Assembly: GCA_934667475.1 (NCBI GenBank) | Contig: CAKUMB010000004.1 | Coordinates: 72,391-136,390, forward strand | Direction: 5' to 3' | Source of the DNA: an uncultured Muribaculaceae bacterium | GTDB lineage: Bacteria > Bacteroidota > Bacteroidia > Bacteroidales > Muribaculaceae | Length of the DNA stretch: 64,000 nucleotides | Part shown: one piece after another, positions 23,760 to 31,376 of the stretch | Numbering within the stretch: the first letter of the stretch is position 1 | Layout of the letters: the number at the start of each line of letters is the position of its first letter | Notes under the pieces: generated by a model | Told to the model about the DNA's origin: nothing | Databases searched by the model: none | The model's input: only the letters and a program-made list of their open reading frames with translations | Position numbers and translations under genes: made by a program

Positions 23760-25187
23760 TTATTTCGGATTGAATGTCTGCTCAATGTTCTGTTCGCGGT
23801 GCACAAGCTCCACCTTCACATTGAATTTGCTGTGTATGTGCTCTGCCATGTGCTGTGCGCTGTACACCGAGCGGTGCTGGCCGCCGGTGCAGCCAAAGCA
23901 CACCATCAGGTTGGTGAAGCCGCGCTCTATGTAGCGCTTCACCGATGCGTCGACCAGTGCGTAGGCGTGGTCAAGGAAGGTGAGTATCTCGCCGTCATCC
24001 TCAAGGAATTGAATCACGGGCTTGTCGAGCCCTATGAACGGCTTGTAGCGGTCATACTTGCCGGGGTTGTTCACGGCGCGGCAGTCAAACACAAAGCCGC
24101 CGCCGTTGCCCGACGTGTCGTTGGGAATGCCCTTCTTGTAGGCAAAGCTCATCACCCTCACCGTGAGGGCGTGCTTCTGTATCTCGTCTGTAAACTGTGA
24201 CATATTCACCAATTCGCTAAGCACCTGGTTCAGGTAGGGGTATTCCACATACGGCTTCTTCAGCAGCTGGCGCAGATTGTTGATGGCAAACGGCACGCTC
24301 TGCATAAAGTGGGGCTTCTTCTCGAAGTAGCCTCTGAAGCCGTAGGCGCCAAGCACCTGCAGCGTGCGAAACAGCACAAAGTGGCGCAGCTGCGAGTAGA
24401 AGTATTCCTCATCCACGGGCTTGTATTTGCGCAGGGCTGTGATGTATTCGCCTATCAGCTGGCGGCGCAGGCTGTCGGGAAAGTTGGCCTTGGCCTGCCA
24501 CAGGAATGAGGCCACATCGTAGTAGAACGGGCCCTTGCGGCCGCCTTGGAAGTCGATGAACCACGGCTTGCCGTCCTTTATCATCACGTTGCGCGACTGG
24601 AAGTCGCGATACATGAATGTGGCCGATGAGCTGCGCAGCAGCACGTCGGCAAGGCGCTGGAAGTCGTCTTCGAGCTTGCTCTCCGAAAACTCGAGGCCCG
24701 TGGTCTTCAGAAAGCAGTATTTGAAGTAGTTCAGATCCCAGAATATCGAGCGGCGGTTGAACTCGGGCGACGGGTAGCAGTTGGAAAAGTCCATGCCGTC
24801 GGCACCCAAGAACTGGAACTCGCACAGCTGCTTGATGGTGGCCGAAAGCAGGCTCTTCTCCTCATCGCTGAACACGCGGGTCTTGCGGCCCTTCTCTATG
24901 GCCTCAAACAGCAGCGTGTCGCCCAGGTCTTCCTGCAGGTAGGCCATGTCGTCGTCGCTCTTGCACAGCACCTTGGGCACGGGCAGCCCTTTGGCGGCAA
25001 AGTGGCGGTCCATGTAGATGAATGCGCGGTTCTCTTCCACACACTCGCCAAGCACGCCTATCAGCGTCTGCGCACCTTTAAGTCTGAAGTAGCGGCGGTT
25101 GCTGCCGGCTGCCGGCAACTCAATCACCTCGGCAGGTTCGCTGCCCACACATTGCCTATATAGTTGCTTTAGTATGTTAGCTTCCAT
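23760..25187 (-). CDS. Fusion: AmgK-like sugar kinase + RapZ C-terminal domain
   Basis: The 475-residue product joins two domains. Residues about 1-330 form an aminoglycoside-phosphotransferase-like kinase with a YRDFQSRNVM catalytic loop (D195) and a metal-binding DFQGG (D212). It best resembles AmgK-type MurNAc/GlcNAc anomeric kinases. Residues about 340-475 match the C-terminal half of RapZ: VMSFAYKKGIPND, FDCRAVNNPG and the phosphate-binding loop GCTGGQHRS (432-440). In E. coli this RapZ half binds glucosamine-6-phosphate and controls GlmS through small RNAs, while the N-terminal P-loop half of RapZ is absent here. The MurU-like gene follows after 8 nt. Confidence 0.85.
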   Translation of the reverse strand: MEANILKQLYRQCVGSEPAEVIELPAAGSNRRYFRLKGAQTLIGVLGECVEENRAFIYMDRHFAAKGLPVPKVLCKSDDDMAYLQEDLGDTLLFEAIEKGRKTRVFSDEEKSLLSATIKQLCEFQFLGADGMDFSNCYPSPEFNRRSIFWDLNYFKYCFLKTTGLEFSESKLEDDFQRLADVLLRSSSATFMYRDFQSRNVMIKDGKPWFIDFQGGRKGPFYYDVASFLWQAKANFPDSLRRQLIGEYITALRKYKPVDEEYFYSQLRHFVLFRTLQVLGAYGFRGYFEKKPHFMQSVPFAINNLRQLLKKPYVEYPYLNQVLSELVNMSQFTDEIQKHALTVRVMSFAYKKGIPNDTSGNGGGFVFDCRAVNNPGKYDRYKPFIGLDKPVIQFLEDDGEILTFLDHAYALVDASVKRYIERGFTNLMVCFGCTGGQHRSVYSAQHMAEHIHSKFNVKVELVHREQNIEQTFNPK

Positions 25188-25221
25188 ATCGTAGTTAGCT
25201 TAATGTAAATTTTTTATGGGG

Positions 25222-25229
25222 CAAAGGTA
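25222..25229 (-). promoter_or_regulatory. -7 promoter box TACCTTTG for the kinase-RapZ(C)/MurU operon
   Basis: The minus strand reads TTTACCTTTGCCCC, an exact TAnnTTTG about 35 nt before the kinase ATG. Confidence 0.65.
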
Positions 25230-25280
25230 AACCAATATGCGTAATAAAGCAAGATTTGCACCGCATATTGGCGTGCCAGC

Positions 25281-26861
25281 CTAAAATTCCGATGTGAAGT
25301 GGAACTTGATTTTCGGGAAGTCTTGCTGCGCCATTTGCAGCACATAGCCCGAGTCGGCCAGAAACACGTCGCGCCCGTCGCGGTCGGTGGCCATGAACTG
25401 GTGCTTGCGGTGCTTGAATGCCTCAAGGGCCTCCTCGTCGTCGCTCTCCACCCAGCACGCCTTGTAGAGGCGTATCGGCTCCCAACTGCACTTGGCTCCG
25501 TACTCGTGCAGCAGGCGGTATTGTATCACCTCAAACTGCAGCTGGCCCACGGTGCCTATTATCTTGCGGTTGTTAAACTGGTTGATGAAGAGCTGCGCCA
25601 CGCCCTCGTCCATCAGCTGCTCTATGCCCTTGTTGAGCTGCTTGGCCTTCATGGGGTCGGAGTTCTCGATGTATTTGAACATCTCGGGCGAGAAGCTGGG
25701 CAGACCCTTGAAGTGCAGGTTCTCGCCCTCGGTCAGGGTGTCGCCTATCTTGAATATGCCATTGTCTGGCAGACCCACGATGTCGCCGGGATATGCCTCC
25801 TCCACAATGTCCTTCTTCTGAGCCATGAAGGCCGTCGGGGCCGAAAACCGGTAGGTCTTGCCCGAGCGCACGTGCAGGTAGTTCTGGTTGCGGTGGAACA
25901 CGCCCGAGCATATCTTCACAAATGCTATGCAGCTGCGGTGGTTCGGGTCCATGTTGGCGTGAATCTTGAACACAAAGCCGGTGAACTTCTCCTCGGTGGG
26001 CTTCACCTCGCGCTCCTCGGCCTTCACCGGGCGCGGCGACGGGGCGATGCGCACAAAGCAGTCGAGCAGTTCTTTAACGCCAAATGTGTTGAGGGCCGAG
26101 CCGAAAAACACCGGGGCCGTCTTGCCCTCAAGGTAGTCCTGCTCGCTGAACTCCGGATACACGCCGTCGATCAGGTCGATGTCGCTGCGCAGCTGCGCGG
26201 CGTCGTCGGCGCCCACGGCAGCGTCGATGGTGGGCGAGTTGATGTCGTCAATCTCCACTCGCTCGGTCACGTGTTGCTTGTCGGGCTTAAACAAGTTGAG
26301 GCTGTGCTCATATATGTTATACACGCCCTTGAAGTGCGAGCCTATGTTGATGGGCCAGCTCAGCGGGCGCACGTTAATCTTCAGCTCCTGCTCCAGCTCG
26401 TCGAGAATGTCAAACGGGTCGCGGCCCTCGTGGTCGAGCTTGTTGACAAATATAATTACAGGTGTGTTGCGCATGCGGCACACCTCCATCAGCTTGCGGG
26501 TCTGCGTCTCCACGCCCTTTGCCACGTCCACCACTATAATCACGCTGTCTACGGCGGTGAGGGTGCGGTAGGTGTCTTCGGCAAAGTCTTGGTGGCCAGG
26601 AGTGTCGAGAATGTTTATCTTGTAGTCGCCATAGTTGAAGCCCATCACCGATGTCGCCACCGATATGCCGCGCTGCTTTTCAATCTCCATCCAGTCGCTG
26701 GTGGCAGTCTTCTTTATTTTGTTCGACTTCACAGCTCCCGCCACGTGAATGGCGCCGCCAAACAGCAGCAGCTTTTCGGTGAGTGTGGTCTTACCCGCAT
26801 CGGGGTGCGAGATGATGGCGAACGTGCGCCGCTTGGCTATTTCGTTTTGTAGATTTCCCAC
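25281..26861 (-). CDS. prfC: Peptide chain release factor 3
   Basis: The 526-residue product starts at GTG (MGNLQNEIAKRRTFAIISHPDAGKTTLTEKLLLFGGAI). The GTPase motifs are intact: SHPDAGKTT, the switch I region RGISV, DTPGHQDF with its histidine, and NKLD. The length and the RF3-specific region after domain II (EPIRLYKACWVES) separate it from EF-G. RF3 is a GTPase that recycles RF1/RF2 after termination. No TAnnTTTG box is seen upstream and the gene follows rmlD by 44 nt, so it is probably transcribed with it. Confidence 0.95.
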   Translation of the reverse strand: MGNLQNEIAKRRTFAIISHPDAGKTTLTEKLLLFGGAIHVAGAVKSNKIKKTATSDWMEIEKQRGISVATSVMGFNYGDYKINILDTPGHQDFAEDTYRTLTAVDSVIIVVDVAKGVETQTRKLMEVCRMRNTPVIIFVNKLDHEGRDPFDILDELEQELKINVRPLSWPINIGSHFKGVYNIYEHSLNLFKPDKQHVTERVEIDDINSPTIDAAVGADDAAQLRSDIDLIDGVYPEFSEQDYLEGKTAPVFFGSALNTFGVKELLDCFVRIAPSPRPVKAEEREVKPTEEKFTGFVFKIHANMDPNHRSCIAFVKICSGVFHRNQNYLHVRSGKTYRFSAPTAFMAQKKDIVEEAYPGDIVGLPDNGIFKIGDTLTEGENLHFKGLPSFSPEMFKYIENSDPMKAKQLNKGIEQLMDEGVAQLFINQFNNRKIIGTVGQLQFEVIQYRLLHEYGAKCSWEPIRLYKACWVESDDEEALEAFKHRKHQFMATDRDGRDVFLADSGYVLQMAQQDFPKIKFHFTSEF

Positions 26862-26905
26862 TGTGTAGATATGAAAATTTCTGTTGAGTTATAGTTGCCT
26901 TATAT

Positions 26906-27793
26906 TTAATTATGTGTGTCGGTCATTGCGCCTATGCGCCTTATGCAGTCGGCCAGACTGTCTTCCCAGTATGGAATGGCAATGCCAAGTGTGGCCTTTA
27001 TCTTGCTCTTGTCAAGCACGCTGTAGTGCGGCCGCGTGGCCTTGGTGGGGTAGGCGTCGCTTAGGCACGGCTCCACGTTGCAGCCCTCAATGCCGCCCAG
27101 GCGGTGAATGCTCTTGGTGAAGTCATACCACGATATTGCCCCCTCGTCGCTGAAGTGGTAGATGCCGCTGTGCCACTCTGGCGCTCCAATGGCTGCCATA
27201 ATGGCCCTGGCCAGGTCGAGGGCGTAGGTGGGGGTGCCCACCTGGTCGCACACCACCCGCAGCGCCTTGCGCGTGCGGCCCAAGTCGAGCATAGTCTTCA
27301 CAAAGTTGTGCCCGTAGGGCGAGTAGAGCCACGCCGTCCTTATTATTATGCTGCCAGGCGCGGCCTCAAGCAGCGCGTGCTCGCCATCGAGCTTGGTGCT
27401 GCCATACACCGACTGCGGCGAGGTGGCGTCGTCCTCACGATAGGGGGTGCATGCCGTGCCGCTGAACACATAGTCGGTGGATATGTGCACCACCTTGGCC
27501 CCGTGGGCCTCGGCGGCGCGCGCCAGCAGCCCGGCCGCCTCGGTGTTGAGCCGTCGGCACAGTTCAGGCTCGTCCTCGGCCTTATCGACCGCGGTGAATG
27601 CCGCGCAGTTCACCAGATAGTCCACCTCGCGGTGCGCATCGAAAAATGCGTCCACCGCCCGCGCGTCGGTTATGTCCAGCTCGTCGCGGTCGGTGAATAT
27701 GCCACGGCAGCTGCCGTCGGCCTCAATCAGATTCCTCATTTCATGCCCCAGCTGCCCATTGGCGCCGGTTATCAATATCGTCTTGGTTGCCAT
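26906..27793 (-). CDS. rfbD: dTDP-4-dehydrorhamnose reductase (RmlD)
   Basis: The 295-residue product starts MATKTILITGANGQLGHEMRN. GxNGQLG is the nucleotide-binding motif of extended short-chain dehydrogenases and YGSTKLDGE supplies the YxxxK catalytic pair. SDEGAISWYDF and the C-terminal IPYWEDSL match RmlD. It performs the last step of dTDP-L-rhamnose synthesis. The other rml genes are not in the window. The first 17 residues of the longer frame (to 27844) overlap the DUF4924 gene and look non-native. It lies in a leftward block with DUF4924 and prfC. Confidence 0.92.
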   Translation of the reverse strand: MATKTILITGANGQLGHEMRNLIEADGSCRGIFTDRDELDITDARAVDAFFDAHREVDYLVNCAAFTAVDKAEDEPELCRRLNTEAAGLLARAAEAHGAKVVHISTDYVFSGTACTPYREDDATSPQSVYGSTKLDGEHALLEAAPGSIIIRTAWLYSPYGHNFVKTMLDLGRTRKALRVVCDQVGTPTYALDLARAIMAAIGAPEWHSGIYHFSDEGAISWYDFTKSIHRLGGIEGCNVEPCLSDAYPTKATRPHYSVLDKSKIKATLGIAIPYWEDSLADCIRRIGAMTDTHN

Positions 27794-27849
27794 TGTGTTA
27801 TATGTGCATCTTGTGTGATTGTTTCGCATCAGTGTCGCTGCCAAGCGGG

Positions 27850-28419
27850 TCAGCGCTTGGCCTCATCATCGTCGCTGCCAAACAGCGGCTTCTCCTCGTC
27901 CTTCTTGAAGTAGGCCGCCAGCAGCGCCACAAAGCGCGAAATCTGCTTTATGGCCGCCTCGGTGTCCTTGCTTATGGGCTTGCCCTGCAGCCGCAGCATC
28001 AGCACGCCATACAGCGCGTTGAAGCACGTCTCCAGCTCGCCCACCTGTTCTTCCTTGGGTGTCTTGGCGCGCAGCTCCACTATGTAGGGCAGCGTGCGGT
28101 AGAACTCGGCCGTGTAGTCGGGAAATTTGGTGCTGCCCAGCAGCTGCTGGTGCAGGTCGGCCAGGCGTATTATCACATTCTTGTTGATTTGCAGATGCCC
28201 GCCCTTGCGCTTGTCCTCAAGCTCCATCATCTTAATGAGGCCCTCGTACCAGTCCAGAATCTCACGCCGCGTGGTCTCGTCGGTCTTGTAGCGCGACACA
28301 ATGTTGCGGTCAATGGCCTCAATGTCGAGCCCGCAGGCCCTTATCAAGTCCTCTACCTGCCACATATACAGCAGATATTCGGCAATGTTCTCCTTGCGCT
28401 TTGCTTTAGCTATAATCAT
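27850..28419 (-). CDS. DUF4924 family protein
   Basis: The 189-residue product begins MIIAKAKRKENIAEYLLYMWQVED, which I recognise as the conserved start of DUF4924, a soluble and mostly helical family of unknown function in Bacteroidales. It lacks a signal peptide and membrane segments. It lies 21 nt after the Crp/Fnr-type gene and before rmlD and prfC on the same strand. I recall similar neighbourhoods in Bacteroides genomes but could not check. No function is proposed. Confidence 0.8.
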   Translation of the reverse strand: MIIAKAKRKENIAEYLLYMWQVEDLIRACGLDIEAIDRNIVSRYKTDETTRREILDWYEGLIKMMELEDKRKGGHLQINKNVIIRLADLHQQLLGSTKFPDYTAEFYRTLPYIVELRAKTPKEEQVGELETCFNALYGVLMLRLQGKPISKDTEAAIKQISRFVALLAAYFKKDEEKPLFGSDDDEAKR

Positions 28420-28440
28420 GATTCACACTCCCTTCCGCTC

Positions 28441-29142
28441 TTATCCAAACTTGCTGATGTTGCGCAGCGCATGCTCGTCGATAATCTTGATGCGGCGGCC
28501 GTCCACCGTGATTATGCGCTCCTGCACAAACGACGACAGAGTCCTGATGGCGTTCGACGTGGTCATGTTCGACAAGTTGGCAATGTCCTCGCGCGCCATG
28601 TATATCTTCAGCGTCTCGCCGTCTTCCTCAAAGCCATAGTTGTCGATGAGCACTGTCAGTGCCTCGGCCAGGCGGCCGCGAATGTGCTTCTGCGTGAGGT
28701 TCACGATGCGCGTGTCCGAGCCGCCCAAGTTGCGCGACAGCTCGTGAATGAAAAACCACGCCAGCTTGTTGTTGTTGTTAATCAGACTCTTCACCACATC
28801 CATCGGTATAGTGCCTATGGTCGATGCCTCAAACGCCGCCGCGCTCGACACGTATGGCTCATCGGCAAAGTAGGCCCGGTAGCCGAAATACTGGATGGGG
28901 CGGTAGAGGCGCAATATCTGCTGCCGCCCGCCTATGCCGTCCTTAAACAGCTTCACTTTTCCCTTTATCAGGCACCACAAATAGCGCGGAGTGTCGTGCT
29001 CGGCATACACGATTTGATTCTTTCTGAAAGTGTGGGCCACAAAGTTGTCGGCCACAATCCGTTTCTCCTCAGGCGACAGAATCGACCAAATTTCGGCCAA
29101 GTCCTCACTGATTATTTTTTCAAGAGTGCTCTTTTTTATCAT
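28441..29142 (-). CDS. Crp/Fnr family transcriptional regulator
   Basis: The 233-residue product has an N-terminal cyclic-nucleotide-binding fold (IVYAEHDTPRYLWCLIKGKVKLF, about residues 38-60). A dimerisation helix follows, then a C-terminal winged helix (MAREDIANLSNMTTSNAIRTLSSFV, about 180-205; then DGRRIKIID). No FNR-type cysteine cluster is present, so it is not an oxygen sensor of that class; the ligand is unknown. The gene heads the block with DUF4924, rmlD and prfC and has its own -7 box at 29171-29178. A candidate palindromic site of Crp-like half-sites lies at 55616-55635, but the link is only a guess. Confidence 0.88.
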   Translation of the reverse strand: MIKKSTLEKIISEDLAEIWSILSPEEKRIVADNFVAHTFRKNQIVYAEHDTPRYLWCLIKGKVKLFKDGIGGRQQILRLYRPIQYFGYRAYFADEPYVSSAAAFEASTIGTIPMDVVKSLINNNNKLAWFFIHELSRNLGGSDTRIVNLTQKHIRGRLAEALTVLIDNYGFEEDGETLKIYMAREDIANLSNMTTSNAIRTLSSFVQERIITVDGRRIKIIDEHALRNISKFG

Positions 29143-29170
29143 CTGCTAAACAACAATGCTATAAAACATA

Positions 29171-29178
29171 CAAAAGTA
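29171..29178 (-). promoter_or_regulatory. -7 promoter box TACTTTTG for the Crp/Fnr-type gene
   Basis: The minus strand reads GACTACTTTTGTATG, an exact TAnnTTTG about 28 nt before the ATG. Confidence 0.6.
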
Positions 29179-29485
29179 GTCAATAATCTGAACAATAGCA
29201 AGAAGCCCCCCCAAATAATCACCATAAAATCCTGCGCCCACCCCTCAAACGCACCCACAATTCAGCAGCCCAGCCTCCCGCCGCCCCGTTTTCAAAACCA
29301 CAATGGTGGCAATTTCCCATCTGGCGGCTGTGAATTTTATTGCAGAAGTGCACCGGTGAAAGAATTTATCTGCTTTACATTTCTGAACTGCATTCATGTG
29401 TGGATTCTGCTTGTGCAAGCGCTTTTTAGACAAAAACGCAATATAAAGCACCATTTGGTGGTATATGACGGAGTGGGGGGAGGGG
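29179..29485. other. Intergenic region, no gene seen
   Basis: About 300 bases between the Crp/Fnr promoter and the end of the LuxR-type gene. The plus strand is C-rich in its first half (runs of C near 29206 and many CCC triplets). It includes small dyads such as CACCATTTGGTGGT near 29451-29464. I see no coding signal, no tRNA and no convincing terminator. Confidence 0.5.
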
Positions 29486-30034
29486 TTACTTGGGGGCGAT
29501 GAGGCCGTTCATCATGGCGTAGATGCTGAGGCCCGACACGCTTTTGATGCCGAGCTTGGCGGTGATGTTTTTGCGGTGGGTGAGCACGGTGTTGATGCTG
29601 ATGTGCAGGCGCTCGGCTATCTCCTTGTTGATGCAGCCGGCCACCACCAGCTGCAGCACTTCGGTTTCGCGGGCCGACAGCTTGCCCTGCTCGGGCTGCG
29701 CGCCTGCCGCCTGGCGGCTGTGGATGATGCTCTCCAGCGAGTCGATGAAGTCGCTCTCGGTGCCGGCTTGCGAAATCAGGTGTGGCTCGGCTTCGGGGCG
29801 CTGTGTGGAGGCGGTGATTACCACCGTCTTGGCCTTGTTGGGCACGAAGAAGCCGATGTTGGCCGCCAGGGTGGCCTCGTCGGCAAAGAGTAGGTCGCTC
29901 TCGCCTGCGGCCTGCGACTGCGCCACGGCTTGCACGCTGGGCGCTATGTGGGCCTCGATGCCGAATGTGCCGTGCAATATGTGCCTCAGGCCCACGGATG
30001 TGAGTGCGCTGGTGGTGATGATGTAGGCTGTCAT
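29486..30034 (-). CDS. LuxR-type transcriptional regulator with a degenerate receiver domain
   Basis: The 182-residue product ends in a LuxR/FixJ-type HTH domain (LSARETEVLQLVVAGCINKEIAERLHISINTVLTHRKNI, residues about 120-160; quoted in pieces). The N-terminal 110 residues resemble a response-regulator receiver. D52 (DLLFADEAT) lies where the phosphorylated aspartate should be and T75 matches the conserved Thr. But the acidic pair near residue 10 is replaced by TTSAL and the conserved lysine is missing. Phosphorylation by a kinase is therefore doubtful; none is encoded nearby. The gene follows the Ric-like gene by 21 nt. Confidence 0.82.
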   Translation of the reverse strand: MTAYIITTSALTSVGLRHILHGTFGIEAHIAPSVQAVAQSQAAGESDLLFADEATLAANIGFFVPNKAKTVVITASTQRPEAEPHLISQAGTESDFIDSLESIIHSRQAAGAQPEQGKLSARETEVLQLVVAGCINKEIAERLHISINTVLTHRKNITAKLGIKSVSGLSIYAMMNGLIAPK

Positions 30035-30055
30035 AGTGGCGTGGGGTGGAGGGGG

Positions 30056-30745
30056 TCAGTTGTTGCTCATGAGGTTGGACAGCGGCTGCAGCAGGCGGTA
30101 GCGTATGCGGTTGTTCTTCATAATGTCGCGCTTCAGCGTGAACACGGCCAGCACCACGGCGTTGCACAGGTTCAGGTCGTAGTCGCCGTCGAGGTGGCGC
30201 ACCAGCATGTTGGTGAGGTCGTCGATTTTGTCTTCCACAGTGTCGTGGCCGTCGTCAAAGCTGGCTGGCGTCATTTCCACGTCGCCGTAGTGGCCCACCG
30301 AGCGCTCCATGTCGAGGATTTCCGGAAACCACTGCCTCTCGTCGGTGGCGATGCGGCTTTCGAGCTCGGCCTTCACCTCGTTGAAGAATCCCCTTATCAG
30401 CGGCAGGTTGCCGCTGTGGTCTGACCGCTGCATCAGCAAGTTGAAGTGCCGTTCGATGTTGGGCAGCTGAAAGCAGGTGTAGTAGCGGTTGGTCTTGCGC
30501 AGGTAGCCCACTATGGTGGCGGCGCTGAAGGTGCTGAGTATGCGCTCGGGAAAGTACTCCTCGTTGAGATACACATTGAGTATGGTGGCGAAAAACGCCG
30601 CGTCGAGGTGCAGCTCGACGCACACGTCGCTTATACGCTTGTCGCCCACGCCCAGCTTTATGCCGAAGCGGTTGAACACCGTCACTATCGACGGGTCGCG
30701 GTCCACAATGTGGCACAGACGGGTGCCGTTGTCAACTAATGCCAT
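30056..30745 (-). CDS. Ric/ScdA-like protein lacking the usual metal ligands
   Basis: The 229-residue product has an N-terminal segment DPSIVTVFNRFGIKLGVGD that resembles DUF542, the N-terminal domain of the iron-sulfur repair proteins Ric/YtfE/ScdA. The family's CC pair is replaced by G32-V33. The remaining helices loosely follow the hemerythrin pattern (HSGN...FFNEVKAELES...DERQWFPEIL), but several iron-ligand histidines are absent. It is unlikely to carry a di-iron centre. It lies between a folate enzyme gene and a LuxR-type regulator (21-nt gaps), which suggests a regulatory or stress role with the latter. The family assignment is by eye. Confidence 0.6.
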   Translation of the reverse strand: MALVDNGTRLCHIVDRDPSIVTVFNRFGIKLGVGDKRISDVCVELHLDAAFFATILNVYLNEEYFPERILSTFSAATIVGYLRKTNRYYTCFQLPNIERHFNLLMQRSDHSGNLPLIRGFFNEVKAELESRIATDERQWFPEILDMERSVGHYGDVEMTPASFDDGHDTVEDKIDDLTNMLVRHLDGDYDLNLCNAVVLAVFTLKRDIMKNNRIRYRLLQPLSNLMSNN

Positions 30746-30766
30746 GATGACGGGATGTGTGGGGTG

Positions 30767-31351
30767 TTATGATTTTGATTTAATGTGTTGTGTGAACGAT
30801 TCTCTGAAGGCTATGTGCTGTGCGGTGACTGCGCCGCACAGCACTGCGTCGTGCTCGTCGGCCGGCACCTCATCGGCCCACTGGCAGTCGAGTGCCACGC
30901 CTATGGTGTAGGCGGGGCACTGCGCCAGCAGCCGGTCGTAGTAGCCGCGTCCGCGCCCCAGGCGCCGGCAGTGCTTGTCGAGCGCCATGGCGGGCACTAT
31001 CACCAGGTCGAGGTCGGCCGGACTGGCGGCTGGCCCGTCGGGCTCGGCTATGCCAAAGGCGCCAGTGCGCATGTGGCCTTCGCAGTAGGGCACCACCTCT
31101 ATGTCGTTGCCCGCCACGCGCGGCAGATACAGTGTCTTGCCCTCCATTTTGCTCCACCGCCCAATAGCGGCGGCGGTGGGCAGCTCGTCGGGCAGCGAGC
31201 TGTAGAGCATTATGCGCTGCGAGGCTTTGAACGACTGCAGCTGCTCCAGCGTGTCAAACACGGCCGCCGCCTCGCGCTCTTTCTGCTCGGCGGTGAGTTG
31301 CTGTTTCAGCGCCTTCATGGCGCCGCGCATGTCTTGCTTAGTGACTTTCAT
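30767..31351 (-). CDS. 5-formyltetrahydrofolate cyclo-ligase
   Basis: The 194-residue product starts MKVTKQDMRGAMKALKQQLT. It contains MLYSSLPDELPT, YLPRVAGNDIEVVPY and the signature IVPAMALDKHCRRLGRGRGYYDR, with the ATP/substrate-binding GRGxGYYDR loop. It converts 5-formyl-THF to 5,10-methenyl-THF using ATP, returning a storage or inhibitory folate to use. It lies 25 nt downstream of the S41 protease gene and 21 nt upstream of the Ric-like gene, so these probably form one transcript. Confidence 0.92.
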   Translation of the reverse strand: MKVTKQDMRGAMKALKQQLTAEQKEREAAAVFDTLEQLQSFKASQRIMLYSSLPDELPTAAAIGRWSKMEGKTLYLPRVAGNDIEVVPYCEGHMRTGAFGIAEPDGPAASPADLDLVIVPAMALDKHCRRLGRGRGYYDRLLAQCPAYTIGVALDCQWADEVPADEHDAVLCGAVTAQHIAFRESFTQHIKSKS

Positions 31352-31376
31352 GCCAATGTGTGCAATTGTTTTTTTG

